Source: Microbacterium sp. LWO13-1.2
GTDB taxonomy: Bacteria > Actinomycetota > Actinomycetes > Actinomycetales > Microbacteriaceae
NCBI RefSeq assembly: GCF_038397725.1
Contig: NZ_CP151634.1
Coordinates: 682,001 to 746,000 of the forward strand
DNA: 64,000 nucleotides
Direction of reading: 5' to 3'
The notes below the pieces were generated by a model. It made no database searches. It was not told the DNA's origin and saw only the letters and a list, made by a program, of their open reading frames with translations. Each line of letters begins with the position of its first letter. The first letter of the stretch is position 1. This document shows, piece after piece, positions 17,460 through 25,468 of the stretch. The translations under genes were made by a program, and so were the position numbers.

Positions 17460-19543
17460 GCGTCCTCCTTCACGGGTGTGCAGATGAGGGTCGGAAAGGG
17501 GATGGCCGCGGAGCGCGGCGCGGCGAGCACGACGACGCCGAAGCGGCCGAGCTCGAGACGGTCCTCATGACGGATGCCTGTGAGCAGGTCGGTGCCGGGC
17601 ATGTCGAGGTGGAACGTCACCGGGTTGCGTCCGTGGTTCAGGACGAACGTGTAGTCGGTGGTGTCGTCGGCACGGGTGACGACTTCGATGTCCACGTCGG
17701 TCGCATCACGGGCCGGGATGCCGGCGGTGCGCAGCACGTCGCGGAAGAGCGGGAGCATCCCGTCCGGGTCGACCATCGCGCTGAGGTACCAGGCAGAGCC
17801 GTTCCCCACCGGGCGTCGGGTCACCGCGGGGAGGCCGTCCAGCTCGCCGCTCGTGTAGCGACCGCGCACCTCGACGTCGGCATCCGCCTCGATCCACTCG
17901 CTCCAGCTCGGAACGGTGAGGGTCTCGCCGGCGTAGTCGATCTGCTCGGTGAGGCCGTCGGCGATCGGCCACTGCTCGTCGACCTCGATGCCGAGAAGAT
18001 CGCGCAGCAGACCGGGAGCACCACCGTCGTGCACCTTCTCGGTGGCGTCCGCCACGCCCGAGAACGGACCGACCACGAGGTGCCCGCCGCGTTCGACGAA
18101 GGTGCGGAGCGCATCGGCCTGCGGCTGCTCGACGATGTAGAGGTTCGGCACCACGACCACGTCGTAGGCGTCGAACGGGCCGACGGCACGGACAGCATCC
18201 ACCGGCTGCCCGAGCGTGTAGAGCGCCCGGTGCCACTCCCTCGCCTGGCGCGCCCACTGCAACCGCTGCGAGGGCAGCGACTCGGTGGCACTGGAGCCCC
18301 ACCACGAGTCCCAGTCGACCACGAGCGCGACGCGGGAGCGCACCCGGGTGCCGCGGACGGGCTCCAGCAGCTTCAACTCGGCGCCCAGCGCCTTGGTCTC
18401 CTGGAAACTGCGGGACTTCTCGCCGCGGTGGCCGAGCATCGAGGAGTGGAACTTCTCCTGGCCGTACTTGGCCTGGCGCCACTGGAAGAACATCACGGCG
18501 TCCGACCCGTGCGCGACGGCCTGCAGGCTCTCGACGCGGATCTTGCCCGGCGCCTTCGGAACGTTGACATCGCGCCAACTCGTCGCGCTCGCCGAGGACT
18601 CCAGCAGCAGCCACGGCTGCCCGCCCTTGAGCGAGCGCATCAGGCCGTAGTTGAGGGCGGCGCCGACGTGCGAGGTCGGGTCGGCGGGTTCGGGGTAGGC
18701 GTCGTCGGTGACGACGTCTTCGACGGCGGCGAAGTCCCAGTAGTCCAGGTCGCGGAACATGCTCATGAAGTTCGTGGTGACGGCGATGTCGGGGGTGACT
18801 TCGCGCAGCACGTCGATCTCGATCTGGAACAGCTCGAGCAGAGCATCCGAGCTGAACCGTTCGAAGTCGAGCAGCTGGGTGGGGTTGATCGGCCCCGGCG
18901 CCTTCTTCGGCGTCTCGATGTGCTCCCACGAGGTGTATCGCTGACCCCATACGTTCACGCCCCAGGCTTCGTTGAGCCCGTCGAGGTCGCCGTAACGGTT
19001 CTCCACCCAGCGGCGGAAGTGCTTCGCCGTTTCGGGGCACCAGCAGCGGGAGGTGTGGTCGCCGTACTCGTTCGAGATGTGCCACATGGCAAGTCCCGGA
19101 TGCTTGCCGTAGCGCTCGGCCATGGCCCGCGTCATGCGGGCGACGTTCTCGCGCCAGATCGGCGACGAGGGGCAGTAGGTCTGGCGCGAGCCGAACTCCA
19201 GTCGGTGCCCGTCGGCATCCCAGGGCGCCATTTCCGGGTGCGCCCGAAGCAGCCAGGACGGCGGCGTGGCGGTGGCCGTGGCGAGGTCGATCGCGATTCC
19301 GGCATCCCAGAGCAGATCGATGATGCGGTCGAGCCACTCCCAGTCGTAGACGCCGGGCTCGGGCTCGAGCTGCGGCCAGCTGAAGATCGGCAGGCTCACC
19401 ATGTTGACGCCGGCTTCGCGCATCAGACGGATGTCTTCGTGCCAGGTCTCCTCCGACCACTGGTCGGGGTTGTAGTCACCGCCGTAGGCAAGAGCGTTCA
19501 GTCGCACGCGCCGGATCGACTGGTCACCGCTGGGTTCGGCCAC
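17456..19543 (-). CDS. GH42 family beta-galactosidase-like glycoside hydrolase
   Basis: A 695-residue GH42 enzyme. The (beta/alpha)8 domain begins ALAYGGDYNPDQW. The acid/base Glu is Glu159 (WHISNEYG), the nucleophile is Glu315 (WLLLESSAS), and metal-site cysteines appear in TYCPSSP and SRCWCPE. A glutamine-amidotransferase-like trimerisation domain (about 400-600) and a C-terminal beta domain follow. There is no signal peptide, so it acts on imported substrate. I chose the GTG at 19543, preceded by AGAGGAGCCGTC. A longer reading to about 19624 would run across the operator and -10 region. It is first in an operon with the P-protein-like, kinase and SDR genes. Confidence 0.92.
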   Translation of the reverse strand: MAEPSGDQSIRRVRLNALAYGGDYNPDQWSEETWHEDIRLMREAGVNMVSLPIFSWPQLEPEPGVYDWEWLDRIIDLLWDAGIAIDLATATATPPSWLLRAHPEMAPWDADGHRLEFGSRQTYCPSSPIWRENVARMTRAMAERYGKHPGLAMWHISNEYGDHTSRCWCPETAKHFRRWVENRYGDLDGLNEAWGVNVWGQRYTSWEHIETPKKAPGPINPTQLLDFERFSSDALLELFQIEIDVLREVTPDIAVTTNFMSMFRDLDYWDFAAVEDVVTDDAYPEPADPTSHVGAALNYGLMRSLKGGQPWLLLESSASATSWRDVNVPKAPGKIRVESLQAVAHGSDAVMFFQWRQAKYGQEKFHSSMLGHRGEKSRSFQETKALGAELKLLEPVRGTRVRSRVALVVDWDSWWGSSATESLPSQRLQWARQAREWHRALYTLGQPVDAVRAVGPFDAYDVVVVPNLYIVEQPQADALRTFVERGGHLVVGPFSGVADATEKVHDGGAPGLLRDLLGIEVDEQWPIADGLTEQIDYAGETLTVPSWSEWIEADADVEVRGRYTSGELDGLPAVTRRPVGNGSAWYLSAMVDPDGMLPLFRDVLRTAGIPARDATDVDIEVVTRADDTTDYTFVLNHGRNPVTFHLDMPGTDLLTGIRHEDRLELGRFGVVVLAAPRSAAIPFPTLICTPVKEDA

Positions 19544-19606
19544 GACGGCTCCTCTCTGAGTCTTTCGCCGCTCCGACATTGCTCTGGCGCATTCGTCGAG
19601 GCCGCT

Positions 19607-19651
19607 GTATTCTGTATACACCACACTAGATCGTCACCCCAGGGTCGTCAA
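19607..19651 (-). promoter_or_regulatory. GH42 operon promoter with GntR-type operator
   Basis: On the minus strand the -35 TTGACG (19646-19651) is 17 bases from the -10 TAGTGT (19623-19628). Just downstream, over the start of transcription, lies TGTATACAGAATAC (19607-19620), a near-palindrome. The identical 14 bases recur in the promoter of the sugar-import operon (26838-26851). The divergent GntR gene starts 40 bases from the -35 box, which makes it the likely binder. Confidence 0.75.
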
Positions 19652-19690
19652 CCCATAGGCTGACGGCAGGCATGACGCAGAAGGGATGCC

Positions 19691-20347
19691 ATGGCCATCG
19701 AACGCAAGAACCTGCGCTCGCAGGTTCGCGAAGAGCTCTTGGCCCGCATGAGGTCGGGGCTCGTCCAGCCGGGCGAGGGCATCAACGAGGTCCAGCTCGC
19801 CACGGAGCTCGGCGTCAGCCGCACCCCTCTGCGTGAAGCGCTCATCGCTCTGGAGTCCGAAGGACAGATCGAGAGCGAGAACGGCAAGGGCTTCCGCTTC
19901 GTACCGCTGAGCGCCTCGGAGTTCCAAGACCTCGCGCCGGTGATGGCTGCGCTGGAGAGCCTCGCCCTCGAGCTCACCCCGCCCGACGACCTGCGCCGGA
20001 TCGGGAAGCAGCTGGAAGAGCTCGCTGCCTCATTCGCCGACGAACTCGTCGAGCATCAGCTCGTGATCACCAAGGACGACGAGTGGCACTCGGTCATGCT
20101 CTCGGCCTGCCCGAACTCACGATTGCTCGCGGTGATCGAGAGCGTGCGCAGCTCGTTCCATCGTTATGAGTCGCTGCTCGTGCCGGAAGACGTCAAGGTC
20201 GAGCGCGTCGCCGCCGAGCACGCCGCGATCGCGAAGCACCTCGCCGCCGGCGACGTTCCGGCCGCCGTGGAGGCGCTGAAGGTGAACTGGATGCACGGCA
20301 TGAAGCGCATCCTCGACAACGCCACGAGCTCCTACTTCACGGCGTAG
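19691..20347 (+). CDS. GntR family (FadR/FCD type) transcriptional regulator
   Basis: A 218-residue regulator with an N-terminal winged helix (RSQVREELLARMRSG..., ATELGVSRTPLREALIALESEGQI, residues about 8-75) and an all-helical FCD ligand domain. Possible metal-binding residues lie in DDEWHSVML, AEHAAIAKHL and NWMHGMKRI. FCD regulators usually sense organic acids or sugar acids. It is divergent from the GH42 operon and close to the sugar-import operon, and both share the GTATTCTGTATACA operator, so it probably represses both. The ATG follows AGAAGGGATGCC. Confidence 0.9.
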   Translation: MAIERKNLRSQVREELLARMRSGLVQPGEGINEVQLATELGVSRTPLREALIALESEGQIESENGKGFRFVPLSASEFQDLAPVMAALESLALELTPPDDLRRIGKQLEELAASFADELVEHQLVITKDDEWHSVMLSACPNSRLLAVIESVRSSFHRYESLLVPEDVKVERVAAEHAAIAKHLAAGDVPAAVEALKVNWMHGMKRILDNATSSYFTA

Positions 20348-20395
20348 TTCGCACCGACGCGCTGAGCGGGCTCACGCCCCGCCCCCGAGGAAGAC

Positions 20396-21607
20396 TCAGA
20401 CCGACGCGCCGAGCGGACTGACGTCACGCGCATCGGCCCGCGCCACGGACCGGACGCTGATCAGGTGCAGCACCAGGGTCAGCGCGACGATTCCGGCAGA
20501 CAGCAGCGGCAGCCGGTCGGCGGCGACTCCGACGGTCAGCGCCAGCCCGCCGAGGGCACTGCCCAATGCGCTGCCCATCGACATCGCGCTGCCGTTGAGC
20601 GCGAGCACGAACGCCGCCGATTCGGGCGCCATCGCGCCCAGACGCGCCTGCAGCGGCACCCCGGATCCGCCGTTGAAGAACGCGCAGGCGACGAACCACA
20701 GCACCGCGGCGGTCGCTCCGAGCACACCAGGAAGGAGGAGTCCGGCCGCGCCCAGGAGCGCCGCGACGATGAGCGAGCCGATGATCAGGGTGATCACGCG
20801 GGTCGGCGAGATGCGGTCGGTGAGGTGCCCCGAGATGATGTTGCCGGCCAGGCTCACGATCCCGTACCCGAACATCACGGCGATCATCCCGAATCCGTCT
20901 CCCACCCGGGGGACGAAGATCAGCGTCGCGTAGGTGAAGCAGAAGTAGCTCGCGCACATGAGGCCAGCCGGAATCAGCAGGGCGAAGAGAATGTTCCCCT
21001 GCGTCAACGGCCGAAGGGATTCCCGCAACTTCAGCGGCGGAAGGTGCAGGCGCGGCACTCTCAGGATGATCCCGACGAGTGCTGCGGTTCCGGCACCCAC
21101 GACCATGAACAATGGAACGCGCCAGTCCTGCTGGCCGACCACGAGCCCGATCGGCACACCCAGCGCGGTCGCCGCCAGCCATCCGCCCATGACGAGCGAC
21201 AACGCGCGCCCGCGGCGCTCGGGCCGCGCCTTCGCGATCACGTAGGCGGCGATCACGGCGTTCAGCAGCCCGCCGCCCAGGGCGGAGATCACGCGACCGG
21301 TCATCGCCCACGCGTAGGAAGGCGCGAGGGCGACGATGAGGTTGCCGACGACGAACACGGCCAGCGAACCGATGATGGTGGCCTTGCGCTCCCAGCGCCC
21401 GGTCAGCGCGCCGAGCAGAGGTCCGGCGACGGCACCGGTGAACGCGAACACCGTCATGAGCTGCCCGGCAGCCGCCTCGGTGACCTCGAAGTCGTCGGCG
21501 ATCTGCGGCAGGAGCCCGGCGAGCACATACCCGTCGATCCCCATCGAGAAGGTCGCCACGGCCAACCACAGCAACGCCCCGACACCCGCGCTCCGGGTCT
21601 CATCCAT
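20396..21607 (-). CDS. MFS transporter
   Basis: A 403-residue twelve-helix major facilitator protein of the DHA1/AraJ-type drug or sugar efflux group: GIDGYVLAGLLPQIADDFEV in helix 1, LTGRWERKATIIGSLAVF in the loop 2-3 motif A region, and a second half beginning near ILFALLIPAGLMCASYF. The start MDETRSAGVGALLWL at 21607 is preceded by an AGAAG site. A longer reading adds a non-membrane N-terminus without a ribosome-binding site. It is convergent with the GntR gene. Whether it belongs to the same regulon is unknown, as no copy of the shared operator precedes it. Confidence 0.85.
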   Translation of the reverse strand: MDETRSAGVGALLWLAVATFSMGIDGYVLAGLLPQIADDFEVTEAAAGQLMTVFAFTGAVAGPLLGALTGRWERKATIIGSLAVFVVGNLIVALAPSYAWAMTGRVISALGGGLLNAVIAAYVIAKARPERRGRALSLVMGGWLAATALGVPIGLVVGQQDWRVPLFMVVGAGTAALVGIILRVPRLHLPPLKLRESLRPLTQGNILFALLIPAGLMCASYFCFTYATLIFVPRVGDGFGMIAVMFGYGIVSLAGNIISGHLTDRISPTRVITLIIGSLIVAALLGAAGLLLPGVLGATAAVLWFVACAFFNGGSGVPLQARLGAMAPESAAFVLALNGSAMSMGSALGSALGGLALTVGVAADRLPLLSAGIVALTLVLHLISVRSVARADARDVSPLGASV

Positions 21608-21725
21608 CTTCTGCACCCGATCATCTAAGCAGAGGCCTGGGACCCGAGGGCCCGTTTTAGTAAATCGTCCTGCTATATATAGGCATCCCGGACTCTGCCC
21701 CGGCATCCGTCTCGGCATCCGCCCC

Positions 21726-21786
21726 GTTCAAAGAGCGCAAAGGGTTCGATTCCGGAGCAAAATCGAGCCCTTTGCGCTCTGTGAAC
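21726..21786. terminator. Long hairpin after the sugar-import/glycosidase operon
   Basis: A 61-base inverted repeat: GTTCAAAGAGCGCAAAGGG (21726-21744) pairs with CCCTTTGCGCTCTGTGAAC (21768-21786), and a further CGATT/AATCG pair lies inside. It begins 12 bases beyond the stop of the glycosidase gene on the minus strand. There is no U-tract, which is common for actinobacterial terminators, so it could equally be a structured repeat that stabilises the 3' end. Confidence 0.6.
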
Positions 21787-21798
21787 GCGGGAGGGCGG

Positions 21799-23559
21799 CT
21801 ACCGCGACAGCCCCACAGCGAGGTCGATGAACAGCGCGGCCGACCAGCCGAAGGCGGTGGTCGCACGGTCGGCCTTCTGGCCGGTGCGCGGATTGAAGTA
21901 CTCGTGCGGACCGCCGCCGTGGACGACAAGCGCCACGGTCTGCTCGCGCAGCTCGCGGGCCCGCTCGGGGTACCCGGATGCCTCCAGCCCCTCGGCGATC
22001 AGGGTGTTGGTGTTCACCCAGATCGGGCCGCGCCACATGCGCTCGGCCGAGAAGTCCGGATCGGATGCTGCGACCGTCGGCAGCCCCCACGCCAGCGCGT
22101 ACCGGGATGGGTCGTCGATGGCCGCATGCAATGCGGAAGCGATCGTGCCCGGCAGCGTCCCGGTGAGCAGCGGCATCAGTCCCACGATCGTGTCGCTGAG
22201 CTGCGGCTCCCCACCGCCGTAGGCGAGGAATCGCTCCCGATCGGAAGACCACATCTGCAGCAGCAGGTCCTGCGTGACGGCGGCGCGCTCGCGGAACCGT
22301 GTCACGTCGGCACCGGGTTCGTACTGCTCCAGGAGCGCGGCGATCTCGAGATCCTGACGCACCAGGTATGCGCCGAGGTCGGGCGCAGCCGTCGGAAGCT
22401 GACCGTCGAAGATCGGACTGTCGTCGAGACCCGAGGAGTACGGATGCCCGTACTCCGGCATACCGTCGTGATCGAGGTCGCTGCCGGAGAACCACCATTC
22501 CTGGGAGCGGATGACGCGGGCGAGCTGCTCGCGCGCCCAGTCCGGAGCATCCTCGGCCTCGAGCACCTTGCGCAGCGCCCAGGCGGCGAGCGGCGGTTTG
22601 GTCAGCGGCACCGGGGCGCTCGGATCGGCGATCTGCGAGCCGGCCCGACGCAGGTTGGCGCGGTCGCTCTCCGGCAGGTCGTCGCTCGTGGCCAGCACGC
22701 CGAGTTCGTGCACGACGTCGGGCAGCTGCCCATCCGCGCCGGGGAACCGGAACGCGATCTCGAGCTGCTCGCGGGCGAGCTCGGGGTCGCCGTGGCGAAG
22801 CCCGACGGCGATGAAGTAGGCGTCCCACTGCCAGAGACCGACGTACCCGATCTTCGACGGGACGATGGCCCGCGCGTCGCCCAGCGACGGGAGTTCGACG
22901 ATGTTCGCGCCGAGCACCCACCAGCAGAACGCGGCCATCTCCTGCAGGTCGTCACGCACCAGCGGGCACTTCGCGAACCAGTCGCTCCAGATCCGGTCGG
23001 TGGCGGCGAGCGCCGCGGTGTGGTCGCCAGGTTCGACGGAAACGGAGCGGTCGGCGGCGACGTGCAGCCGGATGCCGCGCTCGAGCGGATGCTCCTCGGC
23101 CCGCCCGTCCGGATGCTGCAGCCGCACCCGCGACCCGGCAGGACCTCCGAGGCTCAGCGTCGAAGGATCGGCGAAGGTCAGCGTCACCTCCGCCTCGGAC
23201 GTCGACGGCGGATCCACGCGTTTCGTCTCGTCGCTTCGCTCGCTCAACGACCGGGAATCCCCACTGGTCGTTGAGCGAGCGAAGCGAGACGAATCGCGCC
23301 CTTCCGTCCGGCCGAACGTCACCTTCCCCGGCAGCACGTCGGCCACCGGCAGCTCCTCGCCCTCGGCATCCATCACCACGAGCGAATCGAGCACCCGGCA
23401 ATCCGAGAGCCGGCGCTCATACTCCGAAGTGTGCACGCGCACGCCGTCCTCAGAGCGGAACACCAGCACGCGCGAGCGCGGAAGCGTGAACGGTGCCGAG
23501 ATCAGGTCGAGGTGGCGCCCGGCGAGCGCGGCGAGCGCAGCAGCATCCGTCACCGTCAC
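21799..23559 (-). CDS. GH63-like (clan GH-G) glycosidase
   Basis: A 586-residue protein. After an N-terminal beta domain there is an (alpha/alpha)6 domain with the pattern of GH63/mannosylglycerate-hydrolase-like enzymes: GLWQWDAYFIAVGLRHGDPE, SGLDDSPIFD, RMWRGPIWVNTNTLI and HEYFNPRTGQ...FGWSAALF. The Asp in WQWDAYF and Glu in PHEYFNP are plausible catalytic residues. Start GTG at 23559 in a GTGA overlap with the MalG-like gene. Residues about 88-114 come from an inserted REP-like palindrome between beta strands. It should cleave an imported alpha-glycoside in the cytoplasm. The substrate is not determinable here. Confidence 0.85.
   Translation of the reverse strand: MTVTDAAALAALAGRHLDLISAPFTLPRSRVLVFRSEDGVRVHTSEYERRLSDCRVLDSLVVMDAEGEELPVADVLPGKVTFGRTEGRDSSRFARSTTSGDSRSLSERSDETKRVDPPSTSEAEVTLTFADPSTLSLGGPAGSRVRLQHPDGRAEEHPLERGIRLHVAADRSVSVEPGDHTAALAATDRIWSDWFAKCPLVRDDLQEMAAFCWWVLGANIVELPSLGDARAIVPSKIGYVGLWQWDAYFIAVGLRHGDPELAREQLEIAFRFPGADGQLPDVVHELGVLATSDDLPESDRANLRRAGSQIADPSAPVPLTKPPLAAWALRKVLEAEDAPDWAREQLARVIRSQEWWFSGSDLDHDGMPEYGHPYSSGLDDSPIFDGQLPTAAPDLGAYLVRQDLEIAALLEQYEPGADVTRFRERAAVTQDLLLQMWSSDRERFLAYGGGEPQLSDTIVGLMPLLTGTLPGTIASALHAAIDDPSRYALAWGLPTVAASDPDFSAERMWRGPIWVNTNTLIAEGLEASGYPERARELREQTVALVVHGGGPHEYFNPRTGQKADRATTAFGWSAALFIDLAVGLSR
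23218..23298. repeat. REP-like inverted repeat inside the GH63-like gene
   Basis: Left arm GCGTTTCGTCTCGTCGCTTC at 23218 running to GCTCAACGACC at 23252. The right arm (23266-23298) is its reverse complement apart from small differences (GGTCGTTGAGCGAGCGAAGC onwards). A 13-base spacer separates them. Total length is 81 bp, so the frame is preserved. Ends match the element at 13861-13903. Confidence 0.85.
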
Positions 23560-24500
23560 CGCCCTCCCAGTCCCGAGGCGGCCATGCTGTTCAGGATCTT
23601 GCGCTGCCCGATCACGAACACGATCAGCATCGGAATGGTAGAGATCGCCGACGCCGCGGTCACGAGACCGTAGTTGACGGACCCGAACTGCCCCTGGAAC
23701 GCGGTCAGCAGCAGCGGCACGGTGAAGAGATCTGGCGTATTCAGCAGCACGAGCGGGAACAGGAAGGCGTTCCACACGCCGAGCGACACGATGATGCTGA
23801 GTGCGGCGAGGCCCGGCTTCAGGTTCGGCAGGATGACGCTCCAGAAGATGCGCCAGCGGCCTGCTCCATCGATGATCGCCGCCTCCTCGAGCTCTCTCGG
23901 GAGCGACAGCACGAACTGGCGCATGAGGAACACCGCGAAGGGGTTGGCCATCAGCCCGGGCACGATCAATGCGAGGTGGGAGTCGACCCAGCCGAACTGC
24001 GACATCAGCAGATAGAACGGGATCAGCGTGACCTGCGCGGGGATCATCTGGGTCGCCAGGAACACGATGAAGATCACCTTGCTCCCCCGGAACGGGATGC
24101 GGGCGAAGGCGTAGCCCGCCATCGAAGCGGTGATCAGCGTGCCGATCACGACCAGCACCGCGATGTAGATGCTGTTGATGTACGCCTGTCCGAACGGCAC
24201 CGAGTTCCAGGCCTCGGTGTAATTGTCGACGGTCCACGGGCTCGGGAGGATCGACAGCGGGTCCTTGAGCAGCTGAGGCAGCGTCTTGAACGACGTCAGC
24301 AGCATCCACACGAACGGGAACACCATGCCGATGGCGCCGACGACGAGGAGCACGTGCAGCAGGGTGGAGTTCATCCGCCGCTTGGCGCGATCCCGCACCG
24401 GCGCGTTGCGCTGGCGACGACCGGGGGCGACGATGGCCACCGTGGAGCCGGTAGCGGCCGGCTGGGTGCCGTCGGTGAGACGGGTGACGGGGATGCTCAC
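23556..24500 (-). CDS. Carbohydrate ABC transporter permease (MalG-like)
   Basis: A 314-residue membrane protein with six predicted helices, the EAA loop EEAAIIDGAGRWRIFWSVILP that contacts the ATPase, and the C-terminal LNSMAASGLGGR tail. The N-terminus is a longer than usual, Thr/Ala/Arg-rich cytoplasmic stretch. It overlaps the upstream MalF-like gene by 4 bases and the downstream glycosidase by GTGA. No ATP-binding subunit is encoded in the operon, so it probably shares a global MsiK-type ATPase, as is usual in actinobacteria. Confidence 0.93.
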   Translation of the reverse strand: MSIPVTRLTDGTQPAATGSTVAIVAPGRRQRNAPVRDRAKRRMNSTLLHVLLVVGAIGMVFPFVWMLLTSFKTLPQLLKDPLSILPSPWTVDNYTEAWNSVPFGQAYINSIYIAVLVVIGTLITASMAGYAFARIPFRGSKVIFIVFLATQMIPAQVTLIPFYLLMSQFGWVDSHLALIVPGLMANPFAVFLMRQFVLSLPRELEEAAIIDGAGRWRIFWSVILPNLKPGLAALSIIVSLGVWNAFLFPLVLLNTPDLFTVPLLLTAFQGQFGSVNYGLVTAASAISTIPMLIVFVIGQRKILNSMAASGLGGR

Positions 24501-25468
24501 GCGGCGTCCTCCTCGTAGTGCACGAACTTCTTCTGCGCACCGAACTGGATCGCGGTGATGATCAGGGTGATCACGAGCAGGATGATCGATGCCGCGCTCG
24601 ACGGCCCGAATTCGAACCGCCGGAAGCCGAGATCAAAGATGTGGTAGACGATCGTGCGCGTGGCGTTGTCCGGTCCGGCATCCTGCACGAGCACGTAGAC
24701 GGTGTCGAAGGTCTGCAGCGACGAGATGAACGCGACGACACTGGAGAAGAAGATGATGGGCGACAGCAGCGGCAGACGGATGCTCCAAAAGATCCGCCAG
24801 GCGCCGGCACCGTCGATGCGGGCTGCCTCGATGATCCCGGGCGAGATGTTCTGAAGACCGGCGAGAAAGATGACGACGTTGAGTCCGAGCGATGCCCAGA
24901 TCGTCACGATGCACACGGCGATGAGTGCGAGCTTCGGGTCGCCCAGCCAGTCCGGGGGCGCGATGCCGAACACTTTCGAGATCGCCGCCGACATGATGCC
25001 GTCGGCCCGGAACATCTGCTGCCAGATCATCGCCACGGCGACCGTCGAGGTCATCACGGGGGCGAAGAACAGTACGAGGTACAGGGTGCGGGTCTTGAGC
25101 TTCTCCAACGCGACAGCGATGACCACGGCCAGCCCGAGGCCGATCGGCACCGTGACGATGGCGATGAAGAGCGTGTTGGCAATGGAGCGCCAGAGCAGCT
25201 CGTCCTGGAACTGGTCGGCGAAGTTGTCGAATCCGACCCACTCCAGCTCGGTGAGCCCGTTCCATGATGCGAAGGCGAGTACGAGGCTCGCGAAGAACGG
25301 CAGGACCACGAAAACGCCCATGCCGATGAGCTGGGGGCCGACGAAAAGCCAGCCCCAGCGGCGATCGCGGCGCCGCCAGGTCGACTCCGCCCTCCGAGGC
25401 GGCTCGGGGCGCGCCCCCGAGGGGGCGACCGCCTCAGCGACCGCCCCCTCGATGCCGGACGTCGTCAT
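24497..25468 (-). CDS. Carbohydrate ABC transporter permease (MalF-like)
   Basis: A 323-residue protein with six membrane helices and the EAA loop IEAARIDGAGAWRIFWSIRLP. The N-terminal 35 residues are a polar, Arg/Pro-rich cytoplasmic tail ahead of WLFVGPQLIGMGVFVVLPF. It pairs with the MalG-like protein. Gene overlaps of 4 bases on both sides show tight translational coupling. Confidence 0.93.
   Translation of the reverse strand: MTTSGIEGAVAEAVAPSGARPEPPRRAESTWRRRDRRWGWLFVGPQLIGMGVFVVLPFFASLVLAFASWNGLTELEWVGFDNFADQFQDELLWRSIANTLFIAIVTVPIGLGLAVVIAVALEKLKTRTLYLVLFFAPVMTSTVAVAMIWQQMFRADGIMSAAISKVFGIAPPDWLGDPKLALIAVCIVTIWASLGLNVVIFLAGLQNISPGIIEAARIDGAGAWRIFWSIRLPLLSPIIFFSSVVAFISSLQTFDTVYVLVQDAGPDNATRTIVYHIFDLGFRRFEFGPSSAASIILLVITLIITAIQFGAQKKFVHYEEDAA

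Noticed and set aside
23560..24540. Extension of the GH63-like reading frame
   Set aside because: It runs through the MalG-like gene in another frame and has no domain.
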